The notes beneath the pieces are model-generated. The model did no database searches and was not told the origin of the DNA. It saw only the letters and a list, made by a program, of their open reading frames with translations. Of a DNA stretch of 64,000 bases, positions 18,973-27,767 are shown in pieces (position 1 is the stretch's first letter; each line of letters starts with the position of its first letter). The DNA is from CAWJMD01 sp963845675. Lineage in GTDB: Bacteria > Actinomycetota > Actinomycetes > Actinomycetales > CAWJMD01. The position numbers were made by a program, and so were the translations under genes. The DNA lies in NCBI GenBank assembly GCA_963845675.1, contig CAWJSX010000005.1:186001-250000 (forward strand), read 5' to 3'.

Positions 18973-19761
18973 GTGACCCCCGAGCGAACCCCGGCTCCTG
19001 ACCGCGTCGCCGTGGTCGTCCCCGCGAAGGACGAGGCCGAACGGATCGCGGCGACCGTGACGTCTGCCGCGTCCATCGCAGGCGTCGACCTCGTCGTCGT
19101 CGTGGACGACGGCAGCAGCGACGCCACGCAGCACCTCGCGCGGGACGCGGGAGCCGTCGTGGTGCGGCACCCGCGCAACCGCGGCAAGGCCGCGGCGATG
19201 CAGACCGGTGCCGACGCGGTGGCCGCGTGGGAGCGCGGGGCCGGGGCCGACGGCGACACCGCCGGTCACGGACCGCGCGCCCTCCTCTTCGTCGACGGCG
19301 ACCTCGCAGACACGGCGGCCAACACCGCCCCGCTCACCGAGCCGGTGCTCGCCGGTCGTGCGGACATGACGATCGCGCTGCTGCCCGCCCAGTCCGCGCC
19401 CGGCGGCGGGCGGGGTCTCGTGGTGAACCTGTCACGTCGCGGCATCCACCGCGCCACCGGCTGGACGGCGACCCAGCCGCTGGCGGGGATGCGCTGCCTC
19501 ACCCGCGAGGCGTTCGAGGCGGCCCGGCCCCTGGCGCGTGGGTGGGGCGTCGAGACGGCGATGTCGATCGACCTGCTGACGCGGGGACTCAGGGTGACCG
19601 AGGTGCCGTGCGAGCTGCAGCACCGCGTCAGCGGCACCGACCTGGCCGCTCAGCTGCACCGCGGTGCCCAGTACCGGGACGTGGCCCTGGCCCTGGCCGT
19701 CCGCCGTGGTCGCGGTGTGGTCGCCCGCCTGACTGGACGGGGACGTCGTTCGGCTCCGTAG
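18973..19761 (+). CDS. Family 2 glycosyltransferase
   Basis: A 262-residue GT-A fold enzyme with VAVVVPAKDEAERI at the start, VVDDGSSDAT for nucleotide-sugar binding, RNRGKAAAMQTG and a DxD-type motif in LLFVDGDLAD. Then GMRCLTREAF and RGWGVETAMSIDLL match the dolichyl-phosphate/polyprenyl-phosphate and glucosyl-3-phosphoglycerate synthase branch. There are no membrane segments. Donor and acceptor are not identifiable. The GTG start at 18973 is close behind the DUF4395 gene. It is followed at once by the CAP-domain gene. Confidence 0.82.
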   Translation: MTPERTPAPDRVAVVVPAKDEAERIAATVTSAASIAGVDLVVVVDDGSSDATQHLARDAGAVVVRHPRNRGKAAAMQTGADAVAAWERGAGADGDTAGHGPRALLFVDGDLADTAANTAPLTEPVLAGRADMTIALLPAQSAPGGGRGLVVNLSRRGIHRATGWTATQPLAGMRCLTREAFEAARPLARGWGVETAMSIDLLTRGLRVTEVPCELQHRVSGTDLAAQLHRGAQYRDVALALAVRRGRGVVARLTGRGRRSAP

Positions 19762-19771
19762 TGTGGGGTCG

Positions 19772-20470
19772 ATGACCCAACCGACACGGACGAGGCGAGC
19801 CCTGCTGCTCGTCCTGTCCGCCGTCACGGTCGCGGCCCTGCTCGTCTGGCTCGTGCTCGGCGGCGTCCGTCCGCAGGCTCCCCCGGCGGCCGCACCGCTG
19901 CCGGTCCTGGTCGAGCCCTCGGCCCTGGTGGCTGCGCCCGAGGGGGACCCCGTCGCACTCCCGCCCGTGGTGGACGGCGTCGAGCCCCCGCCGCCGGTCG
20001 CCGAGCCCGTGCCCGGGTCGTCCTCCGACCCGGTTCAGGAGTCCGCACCGTCGACCGGTTCTGCGGGTGTCCCCGGTGTCCCTGGTGGAGGCTCGAAGGC
20101 TTCACAGGTGCTCGCTCTGGTCAACACCGAGCGCACCGCGGCCGGCTGCGGCCCGGTACGTCGCGACGGACGGCTGGAGTCGGCCGCGTCGGCACACAGC
20201 GCCGACATGGCGGCCAACGACTACTTCTCCCACGACAGCCAGGACGGCCGCTCGTTCGGCGACCGGGTGCGGGCAGCCGGGTACGCCGGGGGTGCCGTGG
20301 CCGAGAACATCGCCGCGGGCCAGACATCCGCGGCCGGTGTCGTGAAGGAGTGGATGGCCAGCGCCGGTCACCGCGCGAACATCCTGAACTGCTCGTTCAC
20401 CGACATGGGCGTCGGCTACGCGACCGGTGGGTCGTTCGGCTCGTACTGGACGCAGGACCTCGGCGGCTAG
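19772..20470 (+). CDS. CAP-domain (SCP/PR-1) secreted or anchored protein
   Basis: A 232-residue protein with an N-terminal hydrophobic anchor or signal segment (LLLVLSAVTVAALLVWLVLG), a Pro/Val/Glu-rich linker to ~110 and a C-terminal CAP domain. CAP motifs are ALVNTERTAAGCGPV, HSADMAANDYFSHDSQDG, GAVAENIAAG, WMASAGHRANIL and MGVGYATGG. CAP domains are extracellular; many bacterial ones have no proven activity. The ATG at 19772 is preferred over the GTG at 19763. The stop overlaps that of the convergent membrane protein by 4 bases. Confidence 0.85.
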   Translation: MTQPTRTRRALLLVLSAVTVAALLVWLVLGGVRPQAPPAAAPLPVLVEPSALVAAPEGDPVALPPVVDGVEPPPPVAEPVPGSSSDPVQESAPSTGSAGVPGVPGGGSKASQVLALVNTERTAAGCGPVRRDGRLESAASAHSADMAANDYFSHDSQDGRSFGDRVRAAGYAGGAVAENIAAGQTSAAGVVKEWMASAGHRANILNCSFTDMGVGYATGGSFGSYWTQDLGG

Positions 20471-22689
20471 GTGTCGTCGTCGTCCGCCATCTCGAGCGTC
20501 CGCACGCTGGCGGCGATGAGCAGGGGGATCGCGAGCGTCGCGCCGATCGCGGGAACGACCGTGCCCGAGTCGTTGACCGCGAAGCCGATCCCCAGCATCA
20601 CGAGGAGTGCCACCAGCGCGTGACGCAGCGTGGGTGCCGCCTCGTAGCTCCGCTGCAGGGCGGGCGCACCCCAGGCGACGGGGCGCATCAGCACCAGCCC
20701 GATGAACACCGCACCGAACGGCACGAGCACGGTCAGCCAGCTGCCGGTGAGGATCTCCCAGTTCTGCAGCGCCTTCCGCTCGATCACGGGCCACGCCCCG
20801 CCGTCGATGACGGTCTGCACGAAGCGACCGAAGTGCGTGCGGTCGGATGCCGGGCGGAGCCAGTCGGCGACGCTGAGCATGACCACCACGACGCTCGTGC
20901 CCGCCCCGATCAGGAGCACCTTCCGCCACGTGACGCGGACACCGGCGACGAGGAGGGTGAGGAGCGTGAACGCGGGGATCATCGCCGGGGGGCCGCCGAA
21001 GTCGGACCCCAGGCCCGGAGTGCCGTCGATGACGGTGGCGACGACGCCGATACCGGCGACGACGCCGATCGCGAGGGCCCGGCGTCCTCGCCTCAGGGCA
21101 GCGTCGGCAAGGGCGCTGGCCAGGAGCAACGCGCCGGTGGCGAACAGCGCGAACTGCACGTTGCCGAGGCCGTAGAAGCGTCCGGCGACGACGGGCTGCT
21201 GCCCCATCAGCGACGAGATCTGCAGGGTCGAGCCGGTGGCGACGTCGATCGCGAGGACGCCCGAGGTGACGCCCGCGATGAACCCCATCGGTCCGAGCCG
21301 CTTGTCCCGCCACGGCCCGAGCAGGGCCACGGTGCTGATCACCGTCACCGCCGCGAGCACCGACCCGACGACCGCGAGGAGGTCGACGTCGGACCGCCAC
21401 CACGGGACGAGGTTCGCGAGGAAGGTCGAGACGGGGACGGCGGCGAAGACCACGGCGATGCGTCGCAGGATGCCGAGCACCCGACGTCGTCCGTCGATGC
21501 CGCCCCAGTTGTTCTTCAGCGCCAGCGCGGCCCCGCCGTAGAGCAGGATCTGGGCGATCACGAGGCCGTTGAAGAACCAGACGACGAGCGGTTGGACGGC
21601 GATCGCCGCCTCGCTGAGGTCGAGCAGGGTTCGGTACCGCTCGGTGGGGGCCGACGTGCTGTCGGCCACAGGCAGGACGACGGTGCCGGGCAGCCCCGAC
21701 GGCTGGTCCTCTCCCAGGAGCGCCAGGACGGTCGGCATCAGGTCCGTCGCCTGCACGAGCCCGTCCTGCCGGGTCGAGCGTGAGCCGAGCAGCGCAGGGC
21801 CGTAGGTGTCCGCGCTCGCGGACCCGGGCGTGGGGCCGCTGGCGGCCACGACCTGCAGGTGGGGGGTGCTCCCTGAGTCGGCGAGTGAGGCGACCAGGAG
21901 GCTGGACTCGTCCGGCACCTCCGCCAGCACGGCGCCCAGGAGCCCGTCGATGCGGGCGACCTGGCTCTCGCGGGAACCACGGCTGCGGTCGGGGTCGACG
22001 TCCGACAGGTCCTCGCGGTCGCGCACGGCGCCGAGGTCGACGACGAGCAGCTGGCTCGACGGAAGGGCCCGCTCGACCGCGGTGGACATCTCGTCCGCCT
22101 TCTTGGGTGCGTCGACGTACTGCCCGTCGACGAGCCCGTCGATGCCGGCCACCGCGATCGCAGCCCCCGGCCCGATCGCCGTGACGTCGACCCGGGCCTC
22201 GCGCAGCGACTCACCGAGGAGGCCGGGCTGGGCGTCGAAGCTGCCCTCGGCGGCGGCGTCCAGGTAGACCGTCCAGCGGTCGACGACGGCCGTGCTGCCA
22301 CGGAACGCAGGGCGTCCCAGCGGGCGGCACAGCGCGAGGCTGCTGCTCCGGAGCTCGTCGCCGGCACGGCGACCCGCCGACAGTGCGAGCCAGCCGTCCG
22401 CGGGACATGCGGCGCTGCGGACGCTGCGGATGGACAGGTCGGCGACGGCGCCCCGTTCGAGCAGGCTCCACAGGTGGGGGGTGCGATCCGGGTCGATGTC
22501 GTCCCAGCGGACGCCCGCCGTGCCGACGACCACGACGGGGGAGTCGGGTGCCGCGGCCGCAACCGACCCGGTCGCGGTGGCCACCGCGTGCGGGGCGCTC
22601 GTCACGACGAGACCGGCGAGGAGCGCGAGGGCGGCGACGAGAGCCGGGAGATGGCGCCACAGCGGGGCTCGGGTCACGGCTGTGGGCAC
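20467..22689 (-). CDS. Large membrane protein with an alkaline-phosphatase-like outer domain
   Basis: A 740-residue actinobacterial protein of unknown function. It begins with a signal/anchor segment (about residues 13-40). An extracytoplasmic domain runs to roughly 360; its parts TAGVRWDDIDPDRTPHLWSL and VQATDLMPTVLALLG resemble alkaline-phosphatase/sulfatase-superfamily folds, but I do not see the full set of metal ligands. Residues ~365-735 contain about ten hydrophobic segments. It could be an envelope phosphotransferase or a transporter-linked sensor. The reading frame is clean, unlike several neighbours. Confidence 0.7.
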   Translation of the reverse strand: MPTAVTRAPLWRHLPALVAALALLAGLVVTSAPHAVATATGSVAAAAPDSPVVVVGTAGVRWDDIDPDRTPHLWSLLERGAVADLSIRSVRSAACPADGWLALSAGRRAGDELRSSSLALCRPLGRPAFRGSTAVVDRWTVYLDAAAEGSFDAQPGLLGESLREARVDVTAIGPGAAIAVAGIDGLVDGQYVDAPKKADEMSTAVERALPSSQLLVVDLGAVRDREDLSDVDPDRSRGSRESQVARIDGLLGAVLAEVPDESSLLVASLADSGSTPHLQVVAASGPTPGSASADTYGPALLGSRSTRQDGLVQATDLMPTVLALLGEDQPSGLPGTVVLPVADSTSAPTERYRTLLDLSEAAIAVQPLVVWFFNGLVIAQILLYGGAALALKNNWGGIDGRRRVLGILRRIAVVFAAVPVSTFLANLVPWWRSDVDLLAVVGSVLAAVTVISTVALLGPWRDKRLGPMGFIAGVTSGVLAIDVATGSTLQISSLMGQQPVVAGRFYGLGNVQFALFATGALLLASALADAALRRGRRALAIGVVAGIGVVATVIDGTPGLGSDFGGPPAMIPAFTLLTLLVAGVRVTWRKVLLIGAGTSVVVVMLSVADWLRPASDRTHFGRFVQTVIDGGAWPVIERKALQNWEILTGSWLTVLVPFGAVFIGLVLMRPVAWGAPALQRSYEAAPTLRHALVALLVMLGIGFAVNDSGTVVPAIGATLAIPLLIAASVRTLEMADDDDT

Positions 22690-22826
22690 GACGCCCAGCC
22701 TAGTGAGCGTCGAGGACCGTCTCCGGGGGGTCGGGTGGCCGGGGTGCGGAGGTTGTGTGCAGGCTCACCGCTCGTGCTGCAGCAGGCGCCCTGCGGGTGT
22801 GCGCCTGCGTCGGACCCCCTCGAGCC

Positions 22827-24290
22827 TCAGGCCGCCGGCAGCGTGATGTCGGCGCCTTCCACGTGGGGTCCGGGTCGCCAGTAGGCCTCGCCGGGTCCGT
22901 GGCCGGGGAGTGGTTCGGGGTGGTGGGTGAGGTGCTGGCCGGTGGTGGTGGTCCACTCGATGGTGCCGTCGGGGCGCATGGTGGACTTCCAGAGGTCGAG
23001 GGTCTTCCAGCGGTGGCAGCGTCGGCTCTTGGGGTTGAGGTTGGTGATCGTGGTGGGGCCGCGGGGCCAGGGGTCGTCGTGGTCGAGGTCGCAGCCGGTG
23101 GAGCTGCGGTGGCAGCCGGGGCGGGTACAGGTGGGGTAGGCGGCGCGGACGTGGTCGCGGATCGCGGTGGTGGGGGTGTACGCGTCGGTGGCGAGCGTGT
23201 CGGTGCCCGCCTGCCGAGTGAGGCTCGCGCCGACTGCGGCGGTGAGGGTGTCGCGGGTCCAGCCGCCGCCGGGGGCGGGTCCGAGGCGGACCAGCCGGTG
23301 GAAGTGGCCCGTGTCGTCGGCCAGCAGCACGTTCGTCGCGACTGCGGCGGCGCGGCCAGTTGAGAGCTCGCGGGCGGTGGTGGCGGTGACGGCTGCGGGG
23401 GCGCCGAGTCCGCGGACCTGGCCGGGGTCGTCCGCGGCGGGTCCGTCGGCGAAGAAGGTGTCGGCGTGCATGACCAGCCCGAGCTCGCGGTCCTGGCCAC
23501 GCCGGCGGCTGGCGGTCGAGACCGCGTCGGGATCGGTCCCGCCGCCGAGGTGCTCGAACACGTCGAACACCGCCGCGACGCGCCGTTGCCCGATGGTCAG
23601 GGGCCGGCCGCCGGTGTCGTGGGCGGGGCGGTGCAGGGCGCGGTCGGTGACCTGCTGCTCCAGCCAGGCGATGTCGTCGGTCGGGGCGGTGATCGCGAAC
23701 GTCGCCAGCGCGGGCTGCCGGTCGTCGACCTGAACCCAGGTGCGGGTCTGCGCCGCGAGCGACCGCGCCAGCGCGTCCTGGGTGTCGCCGTCGCGCGGAA
23801 CCCGTGCGAGGGCTCGGGTGATCCGGCGCCGCCAGGTCGTCGCCGGCGGACCGGCCCACGGCGCGTCCCCGGCGCCGGGCAGCACGGCGGCCTCCACCGC
23901 GCGGGCGTACGCGGGCGGCAGGTCCGCCGTCTGCTCGGCCAGCACCCTCGCCCGGGCCAGGTCGAGCCGGCCGCCCTCGAGCGCGGTCAGGGTGGCGGGA
24001 AGGACGTCGTGCAGCTGCAACGACAGCGACACCAACCGGGACGCCGCCACCGCACCGAGCCCGAGCGCGGCACCGACCTCGGCCACCACCAGCGCATCCG
24101 CGTCGTCGTCGTCGAACAGCACGGCACCGACCGGCGAGGGTGGATCGGCTGCCAGGTCGGACCGGATCGCCGCTTCCAACGCGTGGACCAGACGCAGCCG
24201 GCGTGCCTCACTCGCGGCCAGCGCCGTCGCCTCTGCGCGCAGCTGCGACACCAGCTCCGCAGCCGGTGTCGCAGCCCCCGTCCCGTCCAT
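22827..24290 (-). CDS. DUF222 / HNH endonuclease (13E12 repeat family-like)
   Basis: A 487-residue protein with an N-terminal helical DUF222 region (LRAEATALAASEARRLRLV, LPATLTALEGGRLDLARARVL) and a C-terminal HNH nuclease. The HNH part has CTRPGCHRSSTGCDLDHD, then NLNPKSRRCHRWKT: zinc Cys/His ligands plus the HNH core. This is the family called 13E12 in mycobacteria, present in many copies in actinobacteria and thought to be mobile or intron-like. Its biochemical role is unproven. No terminal repeats or target duplications are visible around this copy. Two DnaA-box-like sequences lie 50-90 bases before its ATG. Confidence 0.88.
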   Translation of the reverse strand: MDGTGAATPAAELVSQLRAEATALAASEARRLRLVHALEAAIRSDLAADPPSPVGAVLFDDDDADALVVAEVGAALGLGAVAASRLVSLSLQLHDVLPATLTALEGGRLDLARARVLAEQTADLPPAYARAVEAAVLPGAGDAPWAGPPATTWRRRITRALARVPRDGDTQDALARSLAAQTRTWVQVDDRQPALATFAITAPTDDIAWLEQQVTDRALHRPAHDTGGRPLTIGQRRVAAVFDVFEHLGGGTDPDAVSTASRRRGQDRELGLVMHADTFFADGPAADDPGQVRGLGAPAAVTATTARELSTGRAAAVATNVLLADDTGHFHRLVRLGPAPGGGWTRDTLTAAVGASLTRQAGTDTLATDAYTPTTAIRDHVRAAYPTCTRPGCHRSSTGCDLDHDDPWPRGPTTITNLNPKSRRCHRWKTLDLWKSTMRPDGTIEWTTTTGQHLTHHPEPLPGHGPGEAYWRPGPHVEGADITLPAA

Positions 24291-24340
24291 GCACCGACGC
24301 TAAACCCCTCCACGGACACCGGGTCTCGACAACAGGTGCC

Positions 24341-24380
24341 TGTGGACAACCAGTCGGAGCAGCCAGTCTCTGTGGACAAC
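24341..24380. repeat. Two direct DnaA-box-like sequences, 30 bases apart
   Basis: TGTGGACAAC occurs at 24341-24350 and again at 24371-24380. Its reverse complement contains TTGTCCACA, the form of DnaA box used in high-GC actinobacteria. Both copies are on the same strand and the start-to-start distance is exactly 30 bases, about three helix turns. They lie in the short gap between the 13E12-type gene and the DHFR-like gene. Two sites are too few for an origin. Confidence 0.55.
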
Positions 24381-24418
24381 GCGCACGTCATCGCCTCCCG
24401 ATACGTCTGTGACGGACC

Positions 24419-24991
24419 TCAGACGTCACGTCGTCGGTACGTCACGACCTGCACGCCTCCGGGGAAGGGGGTGGTCCCGGAGGGAAGGAAGTGCGTGGCA
24501 GGTATGCCGTCCGCCACCACGGGCACACCAGCACCCAGGAGAACGGGATGCACCTTGAGGTGGAGCTCGTCGATCTCGTCGATGAGCTGGCTCGCGAGAC
24601 CACCTCCACCGCACAGCCAGATGTCGCCGGAGACGCGAGACCTCAGGTTGCGCAGATGGGTCCGTACGTCGCCGGTCCACTGCGTGACGGTGGGGTCGAT
24701 CGGCAGGGTGCCGTGAGCCGCGACGTACTGGTCCAGATGGGGGTAGGCGCTGGTCAACCCTGCATCGAGCGCGGGCTGATGCGTCCGGGCGCCCATGACC
24801 ACTGCCTCGAACCTGCCGCGGACCTCCGACAGGCCGAAGACGTCTCGCAGATGCGCGGGGCAGGTGTCCGGGTAGGCGGTGAGGACGGCTCGAGCGGACT
24901 CGAGGTCGTCCTCGAACACGGCGGTGCTCCCATTGCGGTCGGCGATGAACCCGTCGAGGGACGTGGCGACGAGATAGACGAGTGCAGGCAC
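24419..24991 (-). CDS. Dihydrofolate reductase / RibD C-terminal-like reductase
   Basis: A 190-residue protein of the RibD_C/DHFR superfamily, with the start PALVYLVATSLDGFIAD, the motifs FEAVVMGARTHQPAL and GDIWLCGGGGLASQLIDEIDEL (NADP-binding loop), and the family ending LHLKVHPVLLGAGVPV. These are NADPH-dependent reductases of unknown substrate; it is not a housekeeping FolA. The GTG at 24991, with GGGAGA upstream, starts just before the fold. It is transcribed away from the DnaA-like boxes; the next gene upstream is GDT1 on the same strand, 128 bases away. Confidence 0.82.
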   Translation of the reverse strand: MPALVYLVATSLDGFIADRNGSTAVFEDDLESARAVLTAYPDTCPAHLRDVFGLSEVRGRFEAVVMGARTHQPALDAGLTSAYPHLDQYVAAHGTLPIDPTVTQWTGDVRTHLRNLRSRVSGDIWLCGGGGLASQLIDEIDELHLKVHPVLLGAGVPVVADGIPATHFLPSGTTPFPGGVQVVTYRRRDV

Positions 24992-25119
24992 GGCGGGTCT
25001 CCCGAGATCGATGGGCTCAGCCAAACCTGCGGAGTCTCTCTCGGCCCGCCCTGTCGTGCAATCGCCTTTCACGTGTCCCGGAGTTCGGAGGAAGTGCGGA
25101 TCTCGAGCACGCCCATGGG

Positions 25120-25746
25120 CTAGAGCAGCGCCACCACCGGGCCCAGTCCGGTGACCTCCAGCAGTGTCAGGACCGCCACCAGCAGGCACACCCCGGCCGC
25201 TACTCGCTGGATCACGCCCAGCCGGATCCGTTGCAGCAGAGCGCGTCCGACGACGGCTGCGACGCCCGAGATCAACAGCAGCGCGGTCCACGCCCCGACG
25301 AACACCGAGACGGGGTCCTCGTACCGGACCACGAGTCCGGCGGTGAAGAGCTGGGAGAGGTCGCCCCACTCGGCGAGCAACAGCACCCCGAAGCTCGTGG
25401 CGACAGCCCGGAAGCCGCCGGCTCCAGCCGGCATCCGGCCGGCGAACTCCTTCTCCGTCTCGGCCTCGTCGGCGTCCGCTGTGCGCGCGCTGCGCCACAA
25501 CAGGACCGCTCCGACGACGAACAGCAGCGCGGCCGCCAGCAGCACAGGCGTCCGGGGAAGCAGCGTCAAGAGACCACCGGCGGTCACCGCGACCACGGTG
25601 TGCACGGCGAACGCCGCCCCGACGCCGATCCACACCAGGAGCGGCCGGAACCGGGTCGCCAGGACCAAGGTCGCGATGAAGGTCTTGTCCGGCAGCTCCA
25701 CGGGCAACAGGACGAGGAAGGCTGCCAGGGTGACGGTGATGCTCAC
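25120..25746 (-). CDS. TMEM165/GDT1-family cation transporter
   Basis: A 208-residue membrane protein with six predicted hydrophobic segments in two repeats. The first repeat has the motif ELPDKT and the second EWGDLSQL; the family signature is E-x-G-D-(K/R)-(T/S), so the Gly of repeat one is replaced by Pro. GDT1 proteins move Mn2+ or Ca2+, probably in exchange for protons. The GTG start overlaps the larC stop (GTGA), so it is the third gene of a larB-larC-GDT1 operon. This suggests a role in metal supply to or protection of the nickel cofactor pathway, which is inference. Confidence 0.82.
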   Translation of the reverse strand: MSITVTLAAFLVLLPVELPDKTFIATLVLATRFRPLLVWIGVGAAFAVHTVVAVTAGGLLTLLPRTPVLLAAALLFVVGAVLLWRSARTADADEAETEKEFAGRMPAGAGGFRAVATSFGVLLLAEWGDLSQLFTAGLVVRYEDPVSVFVGAWTALLLISGVAAVVGRALLQRIRLGVIQRVAAGVCLLVAVLTLLEVTGLGPVVALL

Positions 25747-26954
25747 GTACCCCCGACACCCCCGCTGAGCTCGTGAGCCACCGCCGCCACAGCTTGCGCG
25801 AGAACGACCTTGGTCGGCCTCCCGAGAGCCGACGCCGCGGCTGCGACGTCGTCCCACTCGGGCTGGTGGTTCACGGCCCGCCCCTCGAGCGACGCCACCT
25901 TCACCCGCACCGGGTGCCCGTCCACCGAGATCGTGACGACGTCACGGTCGAGAGCGTGCTTCCGGACGGAGTACTCGCGCATCCCGATCGCGGTCGTCTG
26001 CGAGAACACCACCGCACGAACGGCTTTCGCGCGGTCCGCGGCGACGAGGACGTGCAGCGTGTGGGCAGGACGGCCCTTCTTCATGAGGATCGGGGTGAGC
26101 CAGGCGTCGGAGGCGCCGGCCGAGAGCAGCGCGGTGATCACGGACGGCCACACGCGCGGGTCGAGGTCGTCCACGTTGGTCTCGAGCACGACAGGCTCGG
26201 CCGTGGCGCCTGCCCGGGCCCCCGCGGTCGCACCGAGGACCAGCCGGAGCACGTTCGCGTGGCCCACCGGGTCCCGCCCGCCGGCGCCGAACGCCTGCGC
26301 GTCGACCTCCAGCCCCGGTTGGGGACCCCACGAGGACACCAGCGTCCGCACGAGCGCCGCCCCGGTCGGTGTCGCGAGCTCGAGGTCGATCGGCCCCCCG
26401 TACGTGGGGATGCCCTGCAGCAGGTGGACCACTGCCGGTCCCGGGACGGCGATCCGGCCGTGCGCCGTCTGCACGGATCCGCCACCGAGCGCCACCGGGG
26501 ACCCGCACAGCTCGTCGAGACCCAGGATCGCGAAACCCGCGCAGACCCCGACCACGTCGGCGATGGCGTCCAGCGCCCCGACCTCGTGGAAGTGCACGTC
26601 CTCAGGTGTCGTGCCGTGCACCACCGCCTCCGCCTCCGCCAGCGCCTCGAAGGCGGCGCGGGCCTGCTGGATCCCGGGAACTCGTTCGGCGTCAACAGTT
26701 CCCAGCAGCGCCCTGATGTCCCCCCACCCACGGTGCGTGGACGACTCGGTGCCGTCCACGTGCACGCGGACCGCGGCGAGCGACCCCCGCATGACCGGCT
26801 CGACCCGGAGGCTGACCGGCTCCGGCACGACGGCGTCGACCGCCGCCTGCAACCTGCCGAGCTGGACCCCGGAAGCCACCAGGGCGCCCAGGAGCATGTC
26901 TCCGGACACGCCGCTCGACAGGTCGAGCCAGCCGGTGCGGGACACGCTCCTCAC
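25743..26954 (-). CDS. larC: Nickel-pincer cofactor nickel-insertion protein LarC
   Basis: A 403-residue protein, unbroken LarC1-LarC2 in a single frame. It starts WLDLSSGVSGDMLLGALV, has VHFHEVGALDAIADVVGVC and ATPTGAALVRTLV, and later ETNVDDLDPRVW, ILMKKGRPAHTLHVL and SVRKHALDRDVVT. LarC inserts nickel into the sulfurated pyridinium mononucleotide, with CTP, to give the cofactor of lactate racemase and relatives. The GTG at 26954 overlaps the larB stop (GTGA); a second GTG at 26945 is possible. No larE or larA is in the window. Confidence 0.92.
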   Translation of the reverse strand: MRSVSRTGWLDLSSGVSGDMLLGALVASGVQLGRLQAAVDAVVPEPVSLRVEPVMRGSLAAVRVHVDGTESSTHRGWGDIRALLGTVDAERVPGIQQARAAFEALAEAEAVVHGTTPEDVHFHEVGALDAIADVVGVCAGFAILGLDELCGSPVALGGGSVQTAHGRIAVPGPAVVHLLQGIPTYGGPIDLELATPTGAALVRTLVSSWGPQPGLEVDAQAFGAGGRDPVGHANVLRLVLGATAGARAGATAEPVVLETNVDDLDPRVWPSVITALLSAGASDAWLTPILMKKGRPAHTLHVLVAADRAKAVRAVVFSQTTAIGMREYSVRKHALDRDVVTISVDGHPVRVKVASLEGRAVNHQPEWDDVAAAASALGRPTKVVLAQAVAAVAHELSGGVGGT

Positions 26955-27670
26955 CCCTGGTCCACGGGGGCTGCGGCAGTGCGCCGCGCTACCCGAGCAG
27001 CGTGAACGCCTGCGCCGTAACCGTTGTCGATGTTCACGACGACGACGCCGGGTGCGCACGAGTTGAGCATCGCCATCAAGGCCGCGAGCCCGCCGGCGCC
27101 CGTCCCGTAGCCCGTCGAGGTCGGAACCGCCACGAGCGGCACCCCGGTCAGACCACCGATCACGCTCGGGAGGGCGCCCTCCATGCCGGCCACGACGACG
27201 AGTGCGTCGACGGCGTCGAGCGCGTCCCGGACGGCGAGGAGGCGGTGCAGGCCGGCCACCCCGACGTCGTCGATGCGCACGGCTCGTGAACCGTGGACGG
27301 CGACCGTCACGGCGGCCTCGGCGGCGACCGGTGCGTCGGAGGTCCCGGCTGCGACCACGGCCACGCTGCCCCGTGGCTCCGGCAGCGGCCCCACCACCGC
27401 GGTCCGCGCCACGAGGTCCACGTCGGCGCCGGGCACCTGCTCGGCGACCGCCGCGAGCGCTTCCGGGTCCAGGCGCGTGGCGAGCACCGCCCGCTCCGGG
27501 TGCCGGCCGGCGAGCGCGGTCAGTGCGCCGACGACCTGCTCGGGGGTCTTGCCTCGTCCGTAGACGACCTCGGGGTCGCCCGTCCGACGGGCCCGGTCGC
27601 CGTCGATGCGCGCGTAACCGAGGTGCAGGACGCGGTCGTCGTCGAGGTGCGGGTTCACGGGCTGGTCCAC
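26951..27670 (-). CDS. larB: Nickel-pincer cofactor biosynthesis protein LarB
   Basis: A 239-residue protein. Its C-terminal two thirds resemble the AIR-carboxylase (PurE-like) fold: VAVVAAGTSDAPVAAEA, VGVAGLHRLL, VVAGMEGALPSVIGGL, PTSTGYGTGAGGLAALMAML. LarB carboxylates and hydrolyses nicotinic acid adenine dinucleotide to the biscarboxylated mononucleotide used by LarE and LarC. The GTG start at 27670 faces pheA across a ~97-base divergent gap that must hold both promoters. It is first in the larB-larC-GDT1 operon. Confidence 0.92.
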   Translation of the reverse strand: MDQPVNPHLDDDRVLHLGYARIDGDRARRTGDPEVVYGRGKTPEQVVGALTALAGRHPERAVLATRLDPEALAAVAEQVPGADVDLVARTAVVGPLPEPRGSVAVVAAGTSDAPVAAEAAVTVAVHGSRAVRIDDVGVAGLHRLLAVRDALDAVDALVVVAGMEGALPSVIGGLTGVPLVAVPTSTGYGTGAGGLAALMAMLNSCAPGVVVVNIDNGYGAGVHAARVARRTAAAPVDQG

Positions 27671-27767
27671 ATCGCGGAGCGTAGACGGGTGCGACCCCGG
27701 TCACGGCGTCCAGCCTGGGCGCGCCCCGGTAGGTTGCGACGACGAGCTGACACGAGAGGACCCGACG

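Noticed and set aside
20350..21783. Long open frame on the plus strand inside the large membrane protein gene
   Set aside because: Antisense to a clean 740-residue membrane protein; composition rich in Arg/Gly/Asp/Gln as expected from GC-rich antisense, with no recognisable domain.
22827..24290. Complete mobile element around the 13E12-type gene
   Set aside because: No inverted ends, target duplication or transposase could be found at either side.
24300..24420. Replication origin
   Set aside because: Only two DnaA-like boxes, no AT-rich stretch, and no dnaA, dnaN or gyrB nearby.
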